Of a stretch of DNA of 64,000 bases, positions 8,282 to 18,273 are shown one piece after another. The notes under the pieces are model-generated. The model did not search any database and had not been told where the DNA came from. It saw only the letters and a list, made by a program, of their open reading frames with translations. The stretch comes from Clostridium sp. C8-1-8 (GTDB taxonomy: Bacteria; Bacillota; Clostridia; Clostridiales; Clostridiaceae): positions 62,001-126,000 of the forward strand of contig NZ_JAABNO010000013.1 of the NCBI RefSeq assembly GCF_009928445.1, in the 5' to 3' direction. Made by a program: the position numbers and the translations under genes. How positions within the stretch are numbered: the stretch's first letter is position 1; each line of letters begins with the position of its first letter.

Positions 8282-11200
8282 TTAATCCACAACTTTTATA
8301 TTTTCATCCCCAAAGTATCCACTTAATGTCGATATTATATTCCCATCTAAAGATACCCACAAATCCTTGCTTAATCTAAAGTTCTGTCTCTCTTTTTCAG
8401 AGAAAATATATATAGGGGTTTCTCCCTTAAAAGGCTCTAATATTGTTTTTAAAAGCTTATTTACAGCTCTAGCCTTTTCATTATCCTGAACTCTTATATA
8501 AATCTTTGAAGAATTCAGTTTTTCCAATGGCTGTATCTCTTCACAAATCAGCTTAGGAAGTTCATCCTCCTTTATGCTAACTCTGCCTCTTACAACCACT
8601 AAGGAATCTTCTTTAATTAGTGCATTTACTTTTTCTAAGGTTTTTGGAAAAACTATAACTTCAATAATACCACTAAGATCTTCTAACTTTAAAAAGGCCA
8701 TAATAGTATTGTTTCTGGTTACTTTTCTAGACACTTCTGCTATTATTCCACCTATAACCACTCTCTCACCATCATAAACTGAAGCTGAGGTCATAAGCCC
8801 ACTATCAATAGAATCGCCTAATGCTTCATCTTCAAGCACTTGGCTATGAGAGAGTAGTATCTTTTCTATTCTAATGGTAGTTTGAAGCTTCAAGCCTTGA
8901 GCATATTCATCTAAAGGATGTCCTGTTATATAAAGCCCTGTCATTTCTTTTTCCATAGCTAAAAGATACTTTTTATCAAACTCCTTAATCTCTGGATACT
9001 TTATTGTAGGAGTGTCTATTACAGAGTTATCTTCATTTCCAAAAAGGCTTATCTGTCCATCAATATTTCGTTTTCTCTGATTTCCTATACTGTCTAACAC
9101 TCTTTCATAGACTGCAAGTAACCTTGATCTAAATATTTTAAAGCAATCAAAGGCACCAGCCTTTATTAAACTTTCTGTTGCTCTTTTATTAATTGTAGAT
9201 AGGTCCACCTTGTTTGCAAAGTCTATAAGAGATTTAAAGTGTCCCTTTTCCCTTCTAGAACTAACTACACTTTCTACTACATTCATACCAACATTTTTTA
9301 TTGCTGCAAGTCCAAATCTTATTGTATCACCTTTAACCGTAAACTTTGAATAACTTTCATTTATATCTGGAGGCAACACTTGTATACCTAGACTCTCTGC
9401 AAAATTAATATAGTAAGCTACTTTTTCATTTATGCCCATTACCGAATTAAGCATTGCAGCTATATACTCAACAGGATAGTACTTCATAAGATACGCTGTC
9501 TGGAATCCTACCACAGCATAAGCTGCAGCATGACTCTTATTAAACGCATAAGAAGCAAAGTCCATCATGGAGTCAAAGATCTTATTACCAATTTCTTCTG
9601 ATATCCCATTTCTAAGACATCCAGGAACTTCTATTTCTCCATTTTCATCAACAATTCCATATATAAAGTTCTTTCTTTCTTCTTCCATCACCTTATGCTT
9701 TTTCTTAGACATAGCTCTTCTTACAAGGTCACTACGTCCCATAGAGTATCCACCAAGCTTTCTAACTATCTCCATTACCTGTTCCTGATATACTAGGCAT
9801 CCATAGGTAACTTTTAATATAGGTTCTAGATGAGGTGTTAAGTACGTTATCTTATCTGGGTTCTTCTTGTTTTCTATGTATCTTGGTATTTCAGCCATAG
9901 GCCCTGGTCTATATAAAGATATTCCTGCTATTATGTCTTCCAAAGAGTCTGGTTTTAGTTCTTTCATAAAGGAAGTCATACCAGCAGATTCTAACTGGAA
10001 TACACCAACGGTTTTGCCTTCTCCAAGCATCCTATAAACTTCTTTATCATCAAAGTCTAGCTTATCTAGATCAATGTCTATACCACGATTTTGCTTTACC
10101 ATATCCACTGCGTCTTTCATTACAGTTAAGGTTCTAAGTCCAAGAAAGTCCATCTTTAAAAGACCTAGCTCTTCCAGAGTAACCATATCAAACTGTGTTA
10201 CAACATTATCTTCATTTTTTTGCAGTGGTACGTACTCAACTAGAGGACGTGAAGCTATTACTACACCAGCAGCATGGGTAGATGAATGCCTTGGTAGTCC
10301 TTCAAGCTCCCTACTAACATCTATTAATTCTTTAACTCTCGCATCATTATCGTATTCACTTTTAAGCTCAGGATTTAATTCTAAAGCCTTATCTATGGTT
10401 ATAGTAACCCCTTGCATATTAGGAGGTATCATCTTAGCTATCTTATCAACTTCACTATAAGAGTAGTTCATGGCTCTTCCTACATCTCTTATACAACCTC
10501 TAGCCGCCATAGTACCAAAGGTTATAATCTGAGATACATTGTCCATGCCATACTTTTCTACAACATAGTCTATTACTTCCTGTCTTCTTTCATAGCAAAA
10601 GTCACTATCTATATCAGGCATACTTATTCTCTCTGGATTTAAGAATCTCTCAAATAGCAAGCTATATTTAATAGAGTCAATCTTTGTTATTCCAAGAGTG
10701 TAAGCAACCAATGATCCAGCCCCAGAACCTCTTCCTGGTCCAGTTGGTATCCCATTGTCATTGGAGTACTTTATAAAGTCCCAAACTATTAAAAAGTAGT
10801 CCACATATCCCATCTGATTTATAACTGATAGCTCATAATTCAATCTATCTATATAAAGCTTGGCTTCATCGTTTGTTTCGCCAAATTGTATTATCTTATC
10901 TAAATCAAAATCTTTATGTAAAAAATCTTTAAAAATCTCATATCTTTCAATAAGTCCTTTAAAGCAAACTTCTCTCATATACTCAAAAGGATCAGTTCCT
11001 TCTGGCAATGGAAACTTAGGAAGCTTTGAGGTGTGGAATTCATACTCAAAGTTACACATCTCTGCTATCTTCTGAGTATTTTCTAGTGCTTCCGGCACAT
11101 ATGAAAACATATTCCACATCTCTTCAGCTGATTTTAAATAAAATTGATCTGAAGGATATCTCATTCTATTTTCTTCATCTACAGTCTTTCCAGTCTGTAT

Positions 11201-11872
11201 GCAAAGAAGTATATCATGGGATTTGGAATCTTTTTTCTCAATATAATGAACATCATTTGTGGCTACAAGAGGCAAATCAAGCTCCTTAGCTAGCTCAATG
11301 TTCATGTCATTAACTTTTCTCTCATCATCAGTACCATGATACTGAATCTCAAGATAAAAGCCATCTTTAAAGGTCTCTTTATAAAATAAAGCAGCATTTT
11401 TCGCTTTTTCTTTATTTCCATTCAATAAATTTGATTGTACCTCTCCTCCAAGACATGCGCTTAAGGCAATCAAACCTTCACTATGATTCTTTAAGAACTC
11501 ATGATCTGTTCTAGGCTTATAGTAAAAACCTTCAGTAGAAGCTTTTGATACTATCTTCATTAAATTTTCATAGCCTTTTTCATTCTTTACAAGAAGAACA
11601 AGATGATAAGTTTTATTATCTGAATCAACATTCTTTATATGCATAGATTTAGGTACCACATAGACTTCACAGCCTAAAATAGGTTTTATCCCAGCATTTT
11701 TTGCAGCCTTGTAAAAATCAACACATCCATACATTACTCCATGGTCTGTAATAGCTATACTATCCATCCCAAGCTCTTTAGCCTTTGATATTACCTTATC
11801 TATCTTTCCAGAGCCATCTAGTAAACTATATCCTGTATGAAGATGAAGATGAGTAAACTTCTTATCACTCAC
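8282..11872 (-). CDS. dnaE: DNA polymerase III alpha subunit, DnaE type
   Basis: Polymerising subunit of the replicase. The 1196-residue protein begins with a PHP domain (HLHTGYSLLDG at residues 9-19), then the palm with GRGSGAGSLVAYTLGIT near residue 385 and the catalytic aspartates in PDIDSDFCYERR near residue 418. It continues with fingers and helix-hairpin-helix regions and an OB-fold domain near residues 990-1090 (VVIGGIIAEVSRK). Firmicutes also have PolC, which is outside this window, so DnaE probably extends primers or assists PolC; that is family knowledge. The start is GTG at 11872, preceded by GGAGGAGG, an unusually strong site with a non-ATG start. A terminator follows. Confidence 0.95.
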   Translation of the reverse strand: MSDKKFTHLHLHTGYSLLDGSGKIDKVISKAKELGMDSIAITDHGVMYGCVDFYKAAKNAGIKPILGCEVYVVPKSMHIKNVDSDNKTYHLVLLVKNEKGYENLMKIVSKASTEGFYYKPRTDHEFLKNHSEGLIALSACLGGEVQSNLLNGNKEKAKNAALFYKETFKDGFYLEIQYHGTDDERKVNDMNIELAKELDLPLVATNDVHYIEKKDSKSHDILLCIQTGKTVDEENRMRYPSDQFYLKSAEEMWNMFSYVPEALENTQKIAEMCNFEYEFHTSKLPKFPLPEGTDPFEYMREVCFKGLIERYEIFKDFLHKDFDLDKIIQFGETNDEAKLYIDRLNYELSVINQMGYVDYFLIVWDFIKYSNDNGIPTGPGRGSGAGSLVAYTLGITKIDSIKYSLLFERFLNPERISMPDIDSDFCYERRQEVIDYVVEKYGMDNVSQIITFGTMAARGCIRDVGRAMNYSYSEVDKIAKMIPPNMQGVTITIDKALELNPELKSEYDNDARVKELIDVSRELEGLPRHSSTHAAGVVIASRPLVEYVPLQKNEDNVVTQFDMVTLEELGLLKMDFLGLRTLTVMKDAVDMVKQNRGIDIDLDKLDFDDKEVYRMLGEGKTVGVFQLESAGMTSFMKELKPDSLEDIIAGISLYRPGPMAEIPRYIENKKNPDKITYLTPHLEPILKVTYGCLVYQEQVMEIVRKLGGYSMGRSDLVRRAMSKKKHKVMEEERKNFIYGIVDENGEIEVPGCLRNGISEEIGNKIFDSMMDFASYAFNKSHAAAYAVVGFQTAYLMKYYPVEYIAAMLNSVMGINEKVAYYINFAESLGIQVLPPDINESYSKFTVKGDTIRFGLAAIKNVGMNVVESVVSSRREKGHFKSLIDFANKVDLSTINKRATESLIKAGAFDCFKIFRSRLLAVYERVLDSIGNQRKRNIDGQISLFGNEDNSVIDTPTIKYPEIKEFDKKYLLAMEKEMTGLYITGHPLDEYAQGLKLQTTIRIEKILLSHSQVLEDEALGDSIDSGLMTSASVYDGERVVIGGIIAEVSRKVTRNNTIMAFLKLEDLSGIIEVIVFPKTLEKVNALIKEDSLVVVRGRVSIKEDELPKLICEEIQPLEKLNSSKIYIRVQDNEKARAVNKLLKTILEPFKGETPIYIFSEKERQNFRLSKDLWVSLDGNIISTLSGYFGDENIKVVD

Positions 11873-11938
11873 AATGTCCTCCTCCTTCTGTTAATCTATA
11901 TCTATCTTAAGTTAACTTAAAACTTTTTCTACCTTTCT

Positions 11939-11964
11939 ATGACGCACCACTTTATATTAAAAAA
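11939..11964. repeat. Possible half copy of the family 3 inverted repeat
   Basis: GACGCACCACTTTATATT in the dnaE-galT gap resembles the left arm of the complete element at 44031-44126 (GATGCACCACTTCATATT). No matching right arm was found, so this may be a decayed copy or chance. Confidence 0.3.
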
Positions 11965-12033
11965 TAGTTTTCATATTTAAATGGTAAATTATATTTAAAT
12001 ACCAAAGCGATTCTATATTTATTATAACTCTTC

Positions 12034-12975
12034 TTACTTACCATGTACATAAGCAGCCGCCTGCCTAAATTTGTTAGCTGCTTCTTCTGGAGAAGTTACA
12101 TTTATGAAAACTTGAGTACTCATCTCAAAGCCTGCAAAAAATCCTTCTCTAGGAAATATATCAATGTAAAAATGGCTTAATGAATCATTATCTTTCTTGA
12201 TATAGTAACATATGTTAAGAGATATATCACCTAAACTCTGATAAATTATAGAAAACACCTCTACCATTAACTCTGATACTTTAGCTATGTTATCGTTGTT
12301 AAATACGTTTTCTGGAGAGCTTAAATGTTTTCTCCAAGCTATTCTTATTTGATTCTGTACATAAGAACCATAAGGTGTATAGGCTACATAGTATTCATTA
12401 TCAAATATTACTCTCTCCTTAGACGAAAGCTCTTCATTGATTTCCTCACAAACCAAACAACCTAAGCTTTTTGAAGTTCTACTAAGAGGAGTAAAATTAA
12501 GAGCTATTATCTGAGAATGAGGATGTTCTAAAGATGCTCCGCCCTTAACTCCATAGTTTTTGAATATCTGAACAAATTCAATCTCTTTATGTTCGAAGCA
12601 TTTCTCTACAGTATATTTATAAGCAGTAAATATATCTCTCCACTTTTCAACATCATATTGATATAGTTTAGTGTTATGCTCTAGTGTCTCAATAACAACA
12701 TAATGATAGCCCTTAATATCTTCTCCATCCTCCACTATAGTAGGATATTTATTTTTTACTACTCTTACATTCCAAGGATCTTTTCCTATTCTATATATTT
12801 CAATAGGCGTCTCTTCCTCATTGCCCCTGCAGAAAGGACATTTAATGTCATGTACAGACATATCAGTGTCTGAAGGTATTCTAAGCTTATGATTGTTATG
12901 AATAGGTCTCTTGCTCCTATTGGTAGCTATTATTACTTGTCTTCCTGTTAATTTATCTACTCTGATTTCATTCAT
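12034..12975 (-). CDS. galT: Galactose-1-phosphate uridylyltransferase family protein
   Basis: This 313-residue protein belongs to the HIT superfamily. It has the zinc-binding CPFC pair near residue 46, a second Cys pair CLVC near residue 180, and the nucleotidyl-transfer histidine motif LEHPHSQI near residue 150. Classic GalT has HPHGQ; HPHSQ is seen in shorter GalT-like proteins, so activity on another sugar phosphate (for example ADP-glucose phosphorylase-like) is possible. No galK or galE lies nearby. The start at 12975 has AAGGAG at suitable distance; an upstream in-frame extension of 18 residues comes from a repeat remnant in the leader and is rejected. Confidence 0.75.
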   Translation of the reverse strand: MNEIRVDKLTGRQVIIATNRSKRPIHNNHKLRIPSDTDMSVHDIKCPFCRGNEEETPIEIYRIGKDPWNVRVVKNKYPTIVEDGEDIKGYHYVVIETLEHNTKLYQYDVEKWRDIFTAYKYTVEKCFEHKEIEFVQIFKNYGVKGGASLEHPHSQIIALNFTPLSRTSKSLGCLVCEEINEELSSKERVIFDNEYYVAYTPYGSYVQNQIRIAWRKHLSSPENVFNNDNIAKVSELMVEVFSIIYQSLGDISLNICYYIKKDNDSLSHFYIDIFPREGFFAGFEMSTQVFINVTSPEEAANKFRQAAAYVHGK

Positions 12976-13005
12976 ACTTAGTAACTCCTTACTGTATAAA
13001 CTATA

Positions 13006-13044
13006 GGCTATGTTTAATAATTTCAACATAGTACTTTAACATAA
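13006..13044. repeat. Remnant of the family 1 (MITE-like) element in the galT leader
   Basis: GGCTATGTTTAATAAT is identical to the left end of the element at 29868, and it is followed directly by TTTCAACATAGTACTTTAAC, close to that element's right end. The interior is missing, leaving the two ends fused. It lies just upstream of the galT ribosome binding site. Confidence 0.55.
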
Positions 13045-13140
13045 TCAAACTATATTAAGCTTTGTTAATAAAGTCTATCTCTCTTCAACTTTCTATATTG
13101 AGATTATTGACTAATATTCTTTAAAAATGTCCTAAAGTAT

Positions 13141-13205
13141 TTTTCTTTAGTAAACTTTTGCACATATGCCTTTTATTAATGTATGTATCCCCCTGTCAGA
13201 TAAGT
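13141..13205. repeat. Dispersed intergenic repeat, family 2, copy C
   Basis: TTCTTTAGTAAACTTTTGCA, then CATATGCCTTTTATTAATG and TATGTATC up to CTGTCAG. The block order matches 33181-33260 with substitutions. It lies between the galT leader and the whiA terminator. Confidence 0.45.
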
Positions 13206-13253
13206 AAAAATAGGATTAAGTATAAGATTTTTATTTTCTTATACTTAATCCTA
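13206..13253 (-). terminator. Terminator of the rapZ-yvcK-whiA operon
   Basis: TAGGATTAAGTATAAG (13211-13226) pairs perfectly with CTTATACTTAATCCTA (13238-13253), followed on the minus strand by TTTTTACTT. It lies about 10 bp after the whiA stop. Confidence 0.85.
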
Positions 13254-13263
13254 ATGTATTCTT

Positions 13264-14214
13264 CTAAATCTGTCCTGATCTTATTTCATCTGCGATTTTC
13301 TCAATCTTCCTAAGTCTGTGATTTATTCCTGACTTACCTACTGGTGGGTCTAGCATCTCACCTAATTCCTTTAAAGACTCATCAGGATATGTCAATCTAA
13401 GCTCTGCAACTTCCCTTAGGTTTTTAGGCAATCTTGCAAGTCCTATTTGCCTTTGTATAAGCTTTATGCTTTCAACCTGTCTTACAGCGGCATTTACAGT
13501 CTTACTTAAATTGGCAGTTTCACAATTTACAAGCCTATTTACGTTATTTCTCATTTCCTTCATTATTCTTATATTTTCTAGTTCTAATAGCGAAGAATGA
13601 GCACCTATAACATTTAATAAATCTACTATTTGTTCGCCTTCTTTAATATAAACAATATAACTGTTCTTCCTTTGTATCACTTTAGAGTTAAGCGTAAAGG
13701 TATTTATAACATCTCTTAGATCTTCTGCATATTCTAAAGAATGGGTAACCAATTCTAGATGGTAATTTTTCTCTGGGTTACTTATACTTCCACCACCGAT
13801 AAAAGCGCCTCTTACATAAGCTCTTCTTTTTTCCTCATCTGACACTATATCTTGATCAATTCTATAATCTAAGGTAGTGATGCCATCTACTTCTCTCAAT
13901 ATTCCTGTATCCCTAAGAAGGTCCTTAACACCCATTTCCTCTGTTATAAGAACCATATAAATATTATTCTTTTTCAATGAGTTACTTCTCTTTACCATAA
14001 GCCTAGAATGTATATTAAAATGATCCTTTAATATAGTAAACACCAGTCTAGCACAGGCAGGATTTTCTGTGGTTATCTTAAAGCTAATCTGTCTTCCACT
14101 AAAAGCTAAGGTTCCACTAACCTTCATTATTGCAGAAATTTCTGCCAATGCTTCACTTTTATTTAAATCAGTATATCTGCATATTTCTCCTTTAACTTTT
14201 GACGAAAATGACAT
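13264..14214 (-). CDS. whiA: DNA-binding protein WhiA
   Basis: A 316-residue protein with a degenerate LAGLIDADG homing-endonuclease-like N-terminal half (for example RRAYVRGAFIGGGSISNP near residue 130) and a C-terminal helix-turn-helix region ending in HRLRKIEKIADEI. The endonuclease catalytic residues are not expected to be functional in this family. In Bacillus WhiA influences cell division and chromosome segregation; in Streptomyces it controls sporulation. It is the last gene of the conserved rapZ-yvcK-whiA operon, 16 bp after yvcK, with a good AAGGAAGG site, and it is followed by a strong terminator. Confidence 0.93.
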   Translation of the reverse strand: MSFSSKVKGEICRYTDLNKSEALAEISAIMKVSGTLAFSGRQISFKITTENPACARLVFTILKDHFNIHSRLMVKRSNSLKKNNIYMVLITEEMGVKDLLRDTGILREVDGITTLDYRIDQDIVSDEEKRRAYVRGAFIGGGSISNPEKNYHLELVTHSLEYAEDLRDVINTFTLNSKVIQRKNSYIVYIKEGEQIVDLLNVIGAHSSLLELENIRIMKEMRNNVNRLVNCETANLSKTVNAAVRQVESIKLIQRQIGLARLPKNLREVAELRLTYPDESLKELGEMLDPPVGKSGINHRLRKIEKIADEIRSGQI

Positions 14215-14230
14215 AAATACCCCTTCCTTG

Positions 14231-15553
14231 CTACTTTTCCTTTAGTCTTTGTGATAAGTACATATATTCTAATATCTTTTTTCTATCATATAAAAGCTTT
14301 TTCTCCATAACTGTTTGCATTATTACTTCGGCCAATCTCTCAGAATTATGTCTTACTAGCCCTTTATTTATATTTACAAGATTAGCCTTTACCACCTCTA
14401 TACCCATCCTTTGAAGCTCTGGTAAGTCTATGTCAACAATCTCTGAGCCATCTTCCTTATATCTTTTTTTAAGCTCATCAGATATATTGTCCACATTAGC
14501 TATTACACAATCAACAATCTCTTTACCACAATAATCATTTAATATCTTAATATGGTCAGATACTTTAAAACCATCTGTTTCTCCAGGCTGTGTCATTATA
14601 TTTGATACATAAATCTTAAAAGCTTTACTTCTTCTTACTGAATTAGTTATTTCTTTTACCAACATGTTAGGTATAACACTTGTATATAAACTTCCTGGTC
14701 CTAAAACTATGGCATCGGCCTCTCTTATTGCATCTATAGCATCATCTAAAGGCTTTGCATCTTCTGGGATTATTGATAACTTCTTTATTTTAGTTTTATT
14801 CTCATAAGCTATCTCTGGGATCATAGACTCTCCTTCAATGATTTGCCCATCAGCCAGTTCAGCTTTTAACTTCATATTCTCCAAGGTAACTGGTAATACT
14901 TTTCCAGTAACCGCAAGTACTGAGCTCATCTTTTGAACTGCATCTTCAAAGTTGTCAGAGATACCATCCATAGCTGCTAAAAATAAATTACCAAAGCTTT
15001 GGTTCTTAAGCCTTCCATCTTTAAATCTATATTGAAGCAGATCCTCCATAAGAGGCTCCGTATCTGCAAGAGCTAATATACAGTTTCTTATATCACCTGG
15101 TGGCAGTATTCCAAGGTCCTCTCTTAAGTCTCCAGAGCCACCACCATCATCCGCAACAGTTACTATAGCTGTAATATTAGAAGTATAATACTTTAAACCT
15201 CTAAGCATGGTAGACAGTCCTGTTCCACCACCTATTACAACTATTTTAGGTCCTTTAACCAAGAGTCTCTTTTCATATATAAGATTTTCTATCTTCTCAT
15301 TATCAAAGGAAACTTTTATATATCCCTTATTCATTAGAGCTATCACTGCCTTGATCCCCTCAGTAACGGATACATAAATTATAAAAATTCCTGTTATATT
15401 TAAAAATATGAAGAAAACCATGTATGGTGTATTATAAACCTTATGCTGAACCAGCTCATTAAGTCCAAAAGCTATAAACAAAATACCTAGTATAGCATAT
15501 AAAATCCACCTTTTAAGTTTTATACCTGGTTTTAGCCAGTCAATAAGTCTCAT
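14231..15553 (-). CDS. yvcK: YvcK/CofD-like gluconeogenesis factor, membrane-anchored form
   Basis: A 440-residue protein. Two membrane helices lie at the N-terminus (about residues 17-35 and 43-65), as in the longer clostridial versions, whereas Bacillus YvcK is soluble and shorter. The soluble part starts at [18 protein letters not shown] near residue 105 and has [23 protein letters not shown] near residue 135, the UDP-sugar-binding CofD-like fold. In Bacillus YvcK binds UDP-GlcNAc and supports growth on gluconeogenic carbon and correct PBP1 placement. The ATG overlaps the rapZ stop by four bases, showing translational coupling. Confidence 0.92.
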   Translation of the reverse strand: MRLIDWLKPGIKLKRWILYAILGILFIAFGLNELVQHKVYNTPYMVFFIFLNITGIFIIYVSVTEGIKAVIALMNKGYIKVSFDNEKIENLIYEKRLLVKGPKIVVIGGGTGLSTMLRGLKYYTSNITAIVTVADDGGGSGDLREDLGILPPGDIRNCILALADTEPLMEDLLQYRFKDGRLKNQSFGNLFLAAMDGISDNFEDAVQKMSSVLAVTGKVLPVTLENMKLKAELADGQIIEGESMIPEIAYENKTKIKKLSIIPEDAKPLDDAIDAIREADAIVLGPGSLYTSVIPNMLVKEITNSVRRSKAFKIYVSNIMTQPGETDGFKVSDHIKILNDYCGKEIVDCVIANVDNISDELKKRYKEDGSEIVDIDLPELQRMGIEVVKANLVNINKGLVRHNSERLAEVIMQTVMEKKLLYDRKKILEYMYLSQRLKEK

Positions 15554-16434
15554 AGCTTTTTAGCTCCTCTATTAACATCTTCATTGACATCTCTATGTTC
15601 AATTGTAGCCTTGAATCCACTACTGTTTAAATCTTCATATATTGCGTTTGCTATAGCTACAGATCTATGTCTTCCACCAGTGCAACCTATAGAAACTATA
15701 AGCTGTCTTTTACCTTCCTTTGCATAGTTAGGTATTAAAAATTTCAACATATCATCTATCTTATCCATAAACTTCTTAGTTTCTTCTTTTTCCAAAACAT
15801 ATTTTTTTACAGGCTCATCATTGCCTGAAAAAGGCTTAAGTTCTGGTATATAGAATGGATTAGGCAAAAACCTTACATCAAATACCAAATCAGAATCCAT
15901 AGGTATTCCATACTTGAAACCAAAAGAGACAACAGTAATTGTTAGAGGTCTTTCGGTTGTTGAGCCACTTCCATATAGTAAGTTAAGCTTTTCTCTCAAG
16001 TCTCTTATTGCATATTTAGAAGTATCTATTATATTATCAGCTCTATCTTTTATCTCTCTAAGTTTTTTTCTCTCTTCCTCAATACCATTTATAACTCTTC
16101 CGTCTGGTGCAAGCGGATGACTTCTTCTAGACTCCTTGAATCTTTTTACAAGAACTTCATCTGATGCTTCAAGGAATAGTATTTCATATTTTAGTTCATT
16201 TTCCTTTAAAGAGTGAAGGGTTTCAAATAAATCTTCGAAAAAAATCCCACCTCTTATATCCATTACCAATGCTATTTTATCAATTTTCCCATCACTTTGC
16301 TGACACGCCTCTGCAAACTTACATATAAGCTTTGGAGGTAAATTATCTACGCAAAAGTATCCCAAATCTTCTAAACTTCTTGTGGTTTCTGTCTTACCGG
16401 CTCCAGAAAGACCAGTTACTATCACAAATCTCAT
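15550..16434 (-). CDS. rapZ: RNase adapter / nucleotide-binding protein RapZ
   Basis: A 294-residue protein of the RapZ (YvcJ) family. It has the Walker A motif [16 protein letters not shown] at residues 8-23, a Walker B-like VMDIRGG near residue 60, and the conserved C-terminal [14 protein letters not shown] near residue 250. In enteric bacteria RapZ senses GlcN6P and guides sRNA decay. In Firmicutes the same protein is a GTPase-like factor of less clear role, so the enteric function should not be assumed. It is the first gene of the rapZ-yvcK-whiA operon, with an AAGGAGG site before the ATG. Confidence 0.93.
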   Translation of the reverse strand: MRFVIVTGLSGAGKTETTRSLEDLGYFCVDNLPPKLICKFAEACQQSDGKIDKIALVMDIRGGIFFEDLFETLHSLKENELKYEILFLEASDEVLVKRFKESRRSHPLAPDGRVINGIEEERKKLREIKDRADNIIDTSKYAIRDLREKLNLLYGSGSTTERPLTITVVSFGFKYGIPMDSDLVFDVRFLPNPFYIPELKPFSGNDEPVKKYVLEKEETKKFMDKIDDMLKFLIPNYAKEGKRQLIVSIGCTGGRHRSVAIANAIYEDLNSSGFKATIEHRDVNEDVNRGAKKL

Positions 16435-16474
16435 AAATATCCTCCTTGCTACATCCTTAAGTATTTGATATTTA

Positions 16475-16528
16475 AATGTATCACTTTATAATAAGATTCA
16501 TATTTTCGGATTGAAGTGCTACATCTTT
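16475..16528. repeat. Short copy of the family 3 inverted repeat
   Basis: AATGTATCACTTTATAATAA on the left and TTGAAGTGCTACATCT on the right are imperfect inverted copies of each other and match the arms of the element at 44031-44126. The rest of the 16435-16736 gap, upstream of rapZ, shows no gene. Confidence 0.45.
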
Positions 16529-16736
16529 ATATACTTACTTTGAATCAGTACATCATAAAATGCTATACGATTTTAAAAAGTAATTATCCTCATTTATGAG
16601 TAAAAATATTCTTACATTAAATTATATCACATAATGTAACTTTTATAGATATACAATTTTAAAGTTGCATTTATGCCTATATGAAACCTTAAAATTATAT
16701 ACTTTTACGCTCAAAATAATATTTAAATTAAGAGAA

Positions 16737-16779
16737 AGTTTTCAAAACTCTCCGAGAATTCTTAAGAGTTTTGAAAACT
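16737..16779 (-). terminator. Hairpin terminator of aspS2
   Basis: AGTTTTCAAAACTCT (16737-16751) pairs perfectly with AGAGTTTTGAAAACT (16765-16779). The minus strand continues T-rich but without a pure T-tract. It is 26 bp after the synthetase stop. Confidence 0.65.
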
Positions 16780-16805
16780 ATAATATAGGTCATGTTTGTA
16801 TAAAA

Positions 16806-18089
16806 TTAAGGCGTTAACCTTGTTCTATCTCTAGGAAATAAAGTTGCTTCTCTTATATTGCTTAGCTGTAATAGTTGAGCAGTTATTCTCTCTAGACCTA
16901 TAGCTAAACCTCCATGTGGCGGCATTCCATACTTAAAAGATTCAAGATAAAAACCAAAATCTTCTGGATTTAATCCCTTATACTTCATATTTTCCACAAG
17001 CTCAGAGTATTCATTTATCCTCTGACCACCTGTAGTTATTTCAACTCCCCTAAATAATAAGTCAAAGCTTCTAGTTCCAAGCTCACCTTTAGGCATGGTA
17101 TACATAGGTCTTTTACTTCTTGGATAATTAGTAATAAATATGAACTCAGAATCAAGCTCTTCTTTTGCATATTGATATATTTGCTTTTCACCCAATGGAT
17201 CTAGATCTCCCACAAGATCATTACGAGAGTATTTAGCCTTTAATATTCCTATAGCCTCTTGCAATGTAATTTGAGGTATAACCTCTCTAATTTGTGGTAT
17301 TCTTATTTCAAGTTCTTCAAACTTACCCTTATACTCATTCTCTATATTACAAAGTATAAACTTTAAAAGTTTTGTCTCAAACTCAATTAGTTGCTGTTCA
17401 TCTTCTATAAAGCCCATCTCCAAATCCATACTCACATACTCATTTATATGTCTTGAAGTATTATGCTCTTCAGCTCTATAAACATGACCTATTTCAAAAA
17501 CTCGTTCGTATCCAGCTGCCACCATCATCTGTTTATAGGTCTGTGGGCTTTGTGCTAGGTAAGCTTGTTTTTCAAAATATTCAACTTTAAATAAAGCGGT
17601 GCCTCCCTCAGCACCTTCAGAAACTAGCTTTGGTGTATATATCTGTGTAAAGCCCTCCTTTATCAAAAACTCAGAAAAGCCTTGAGATATAGCAGCTTGA
17701 ATCTTAAATATAAAGTTATTATCTTCATTTCTTAAACTTAATACTCTATTATTAAGCTGTGTTTCCAAATTACTTTCCATAGGACTTTTATTTATAGTTA
17801 TCGGTAGCTCATCTTTAACTAATGTTATTACCTCGACTTTTTCTGCTTGAAGCTCAATATTGCTAATTTTATTTTTCCCTTCAACTACGTTTCCCCATAT
17901 AGCTAATACAGATTCTAATTTTATACCTTGTATATCTAATTGGTTATTATCAACTACACATTGAACCATACCAGTTCTATCTCTTAAAACTAAAAAACTT
18001 ACCTTGCTCAAACTTCTAACTTTATGAAGCCATCCAGTAATTTTCACCTTATCTCCACACTTAAGCTCATTTATTAATGTTCTTTCCAT
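16806..18089 (-). CDS. aspS2: Archaeal-type aspartyl-tRNA synthetase, probably non-discriminating
   Basis: Charges tRNA with aspartate. At 427 residues it is the short archaeal type of class IIb enzyme, not the roughly 590-residue bacterial AspRS. An N-terminal OB-fold anticodon domain (about residues 1-100) precedes the class II core with FEIGHVYRAEEHNTSRHINE near residue 210 (motif 2) and GLAIGLERITAQLLQLSNIR near the end (motif 3). The OB fold reads GWLH, with His22 where strictly Asp-specific archaeal enzymes carry Trp. This fits a non-discriminating enzyme that also makes Asp-tRNA(Asn) for GatCAB, but gatCAB is not in the window. The start at 18089 follows AAGGAGG. A double T-box leader lies upstream. 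Confidence 0.85.
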   Translation of the reverse strand: MERTLINELKCGDKVKITGWLHKVRSLSKVSFLVLRDRTGMVQCVVDNNQLDIQGIKLESVLAIWGNVVEGKNKISNIELQAEKVEVITLVKDELPITINKSPMESNLETQLNNRVLSLRNEDNNFIFKIQAAISQGFSEFLIKEGFTQIYTPKLVSEGAEGGTALFKVEYFEKQAYLAQSPQTYKQMMVAAGYERVFEIGHVYRAEEHNTSRHINEYVSMDLEMGFIEDEQQLIEFETKLLKFILCNIENEYKGKFEELEIRIPQIREVIPQITLQEAIGILKAKYSRNDLVGDLDPLGEKQIYQYAKEELDSEFIFITNYPRSKRPMYTMPKGELGTRSFDLLFRGVEITTGGQRINEYSELVENMKYKGLNPEDFGFYLESFKYGMPPHGGLAIGLERITAQLLQLSNIREATLFPRDRTRLTP

Positions 18090-18273
18090 AACAAATTCCT
18101 CCTTAAACAATTAAATCTTTAGATATCAATATCAAAATGTTTAAACATATAAATTTGTATATAACGTTATAAACCTCTATATAAACGGTGATCAGCCGCA
18201 GTTTTATATTTCTTTAACGAAACCTTTTCCAGTAATACCTATAGATATTTAATCTCAAGAAAGTACCAATAAA

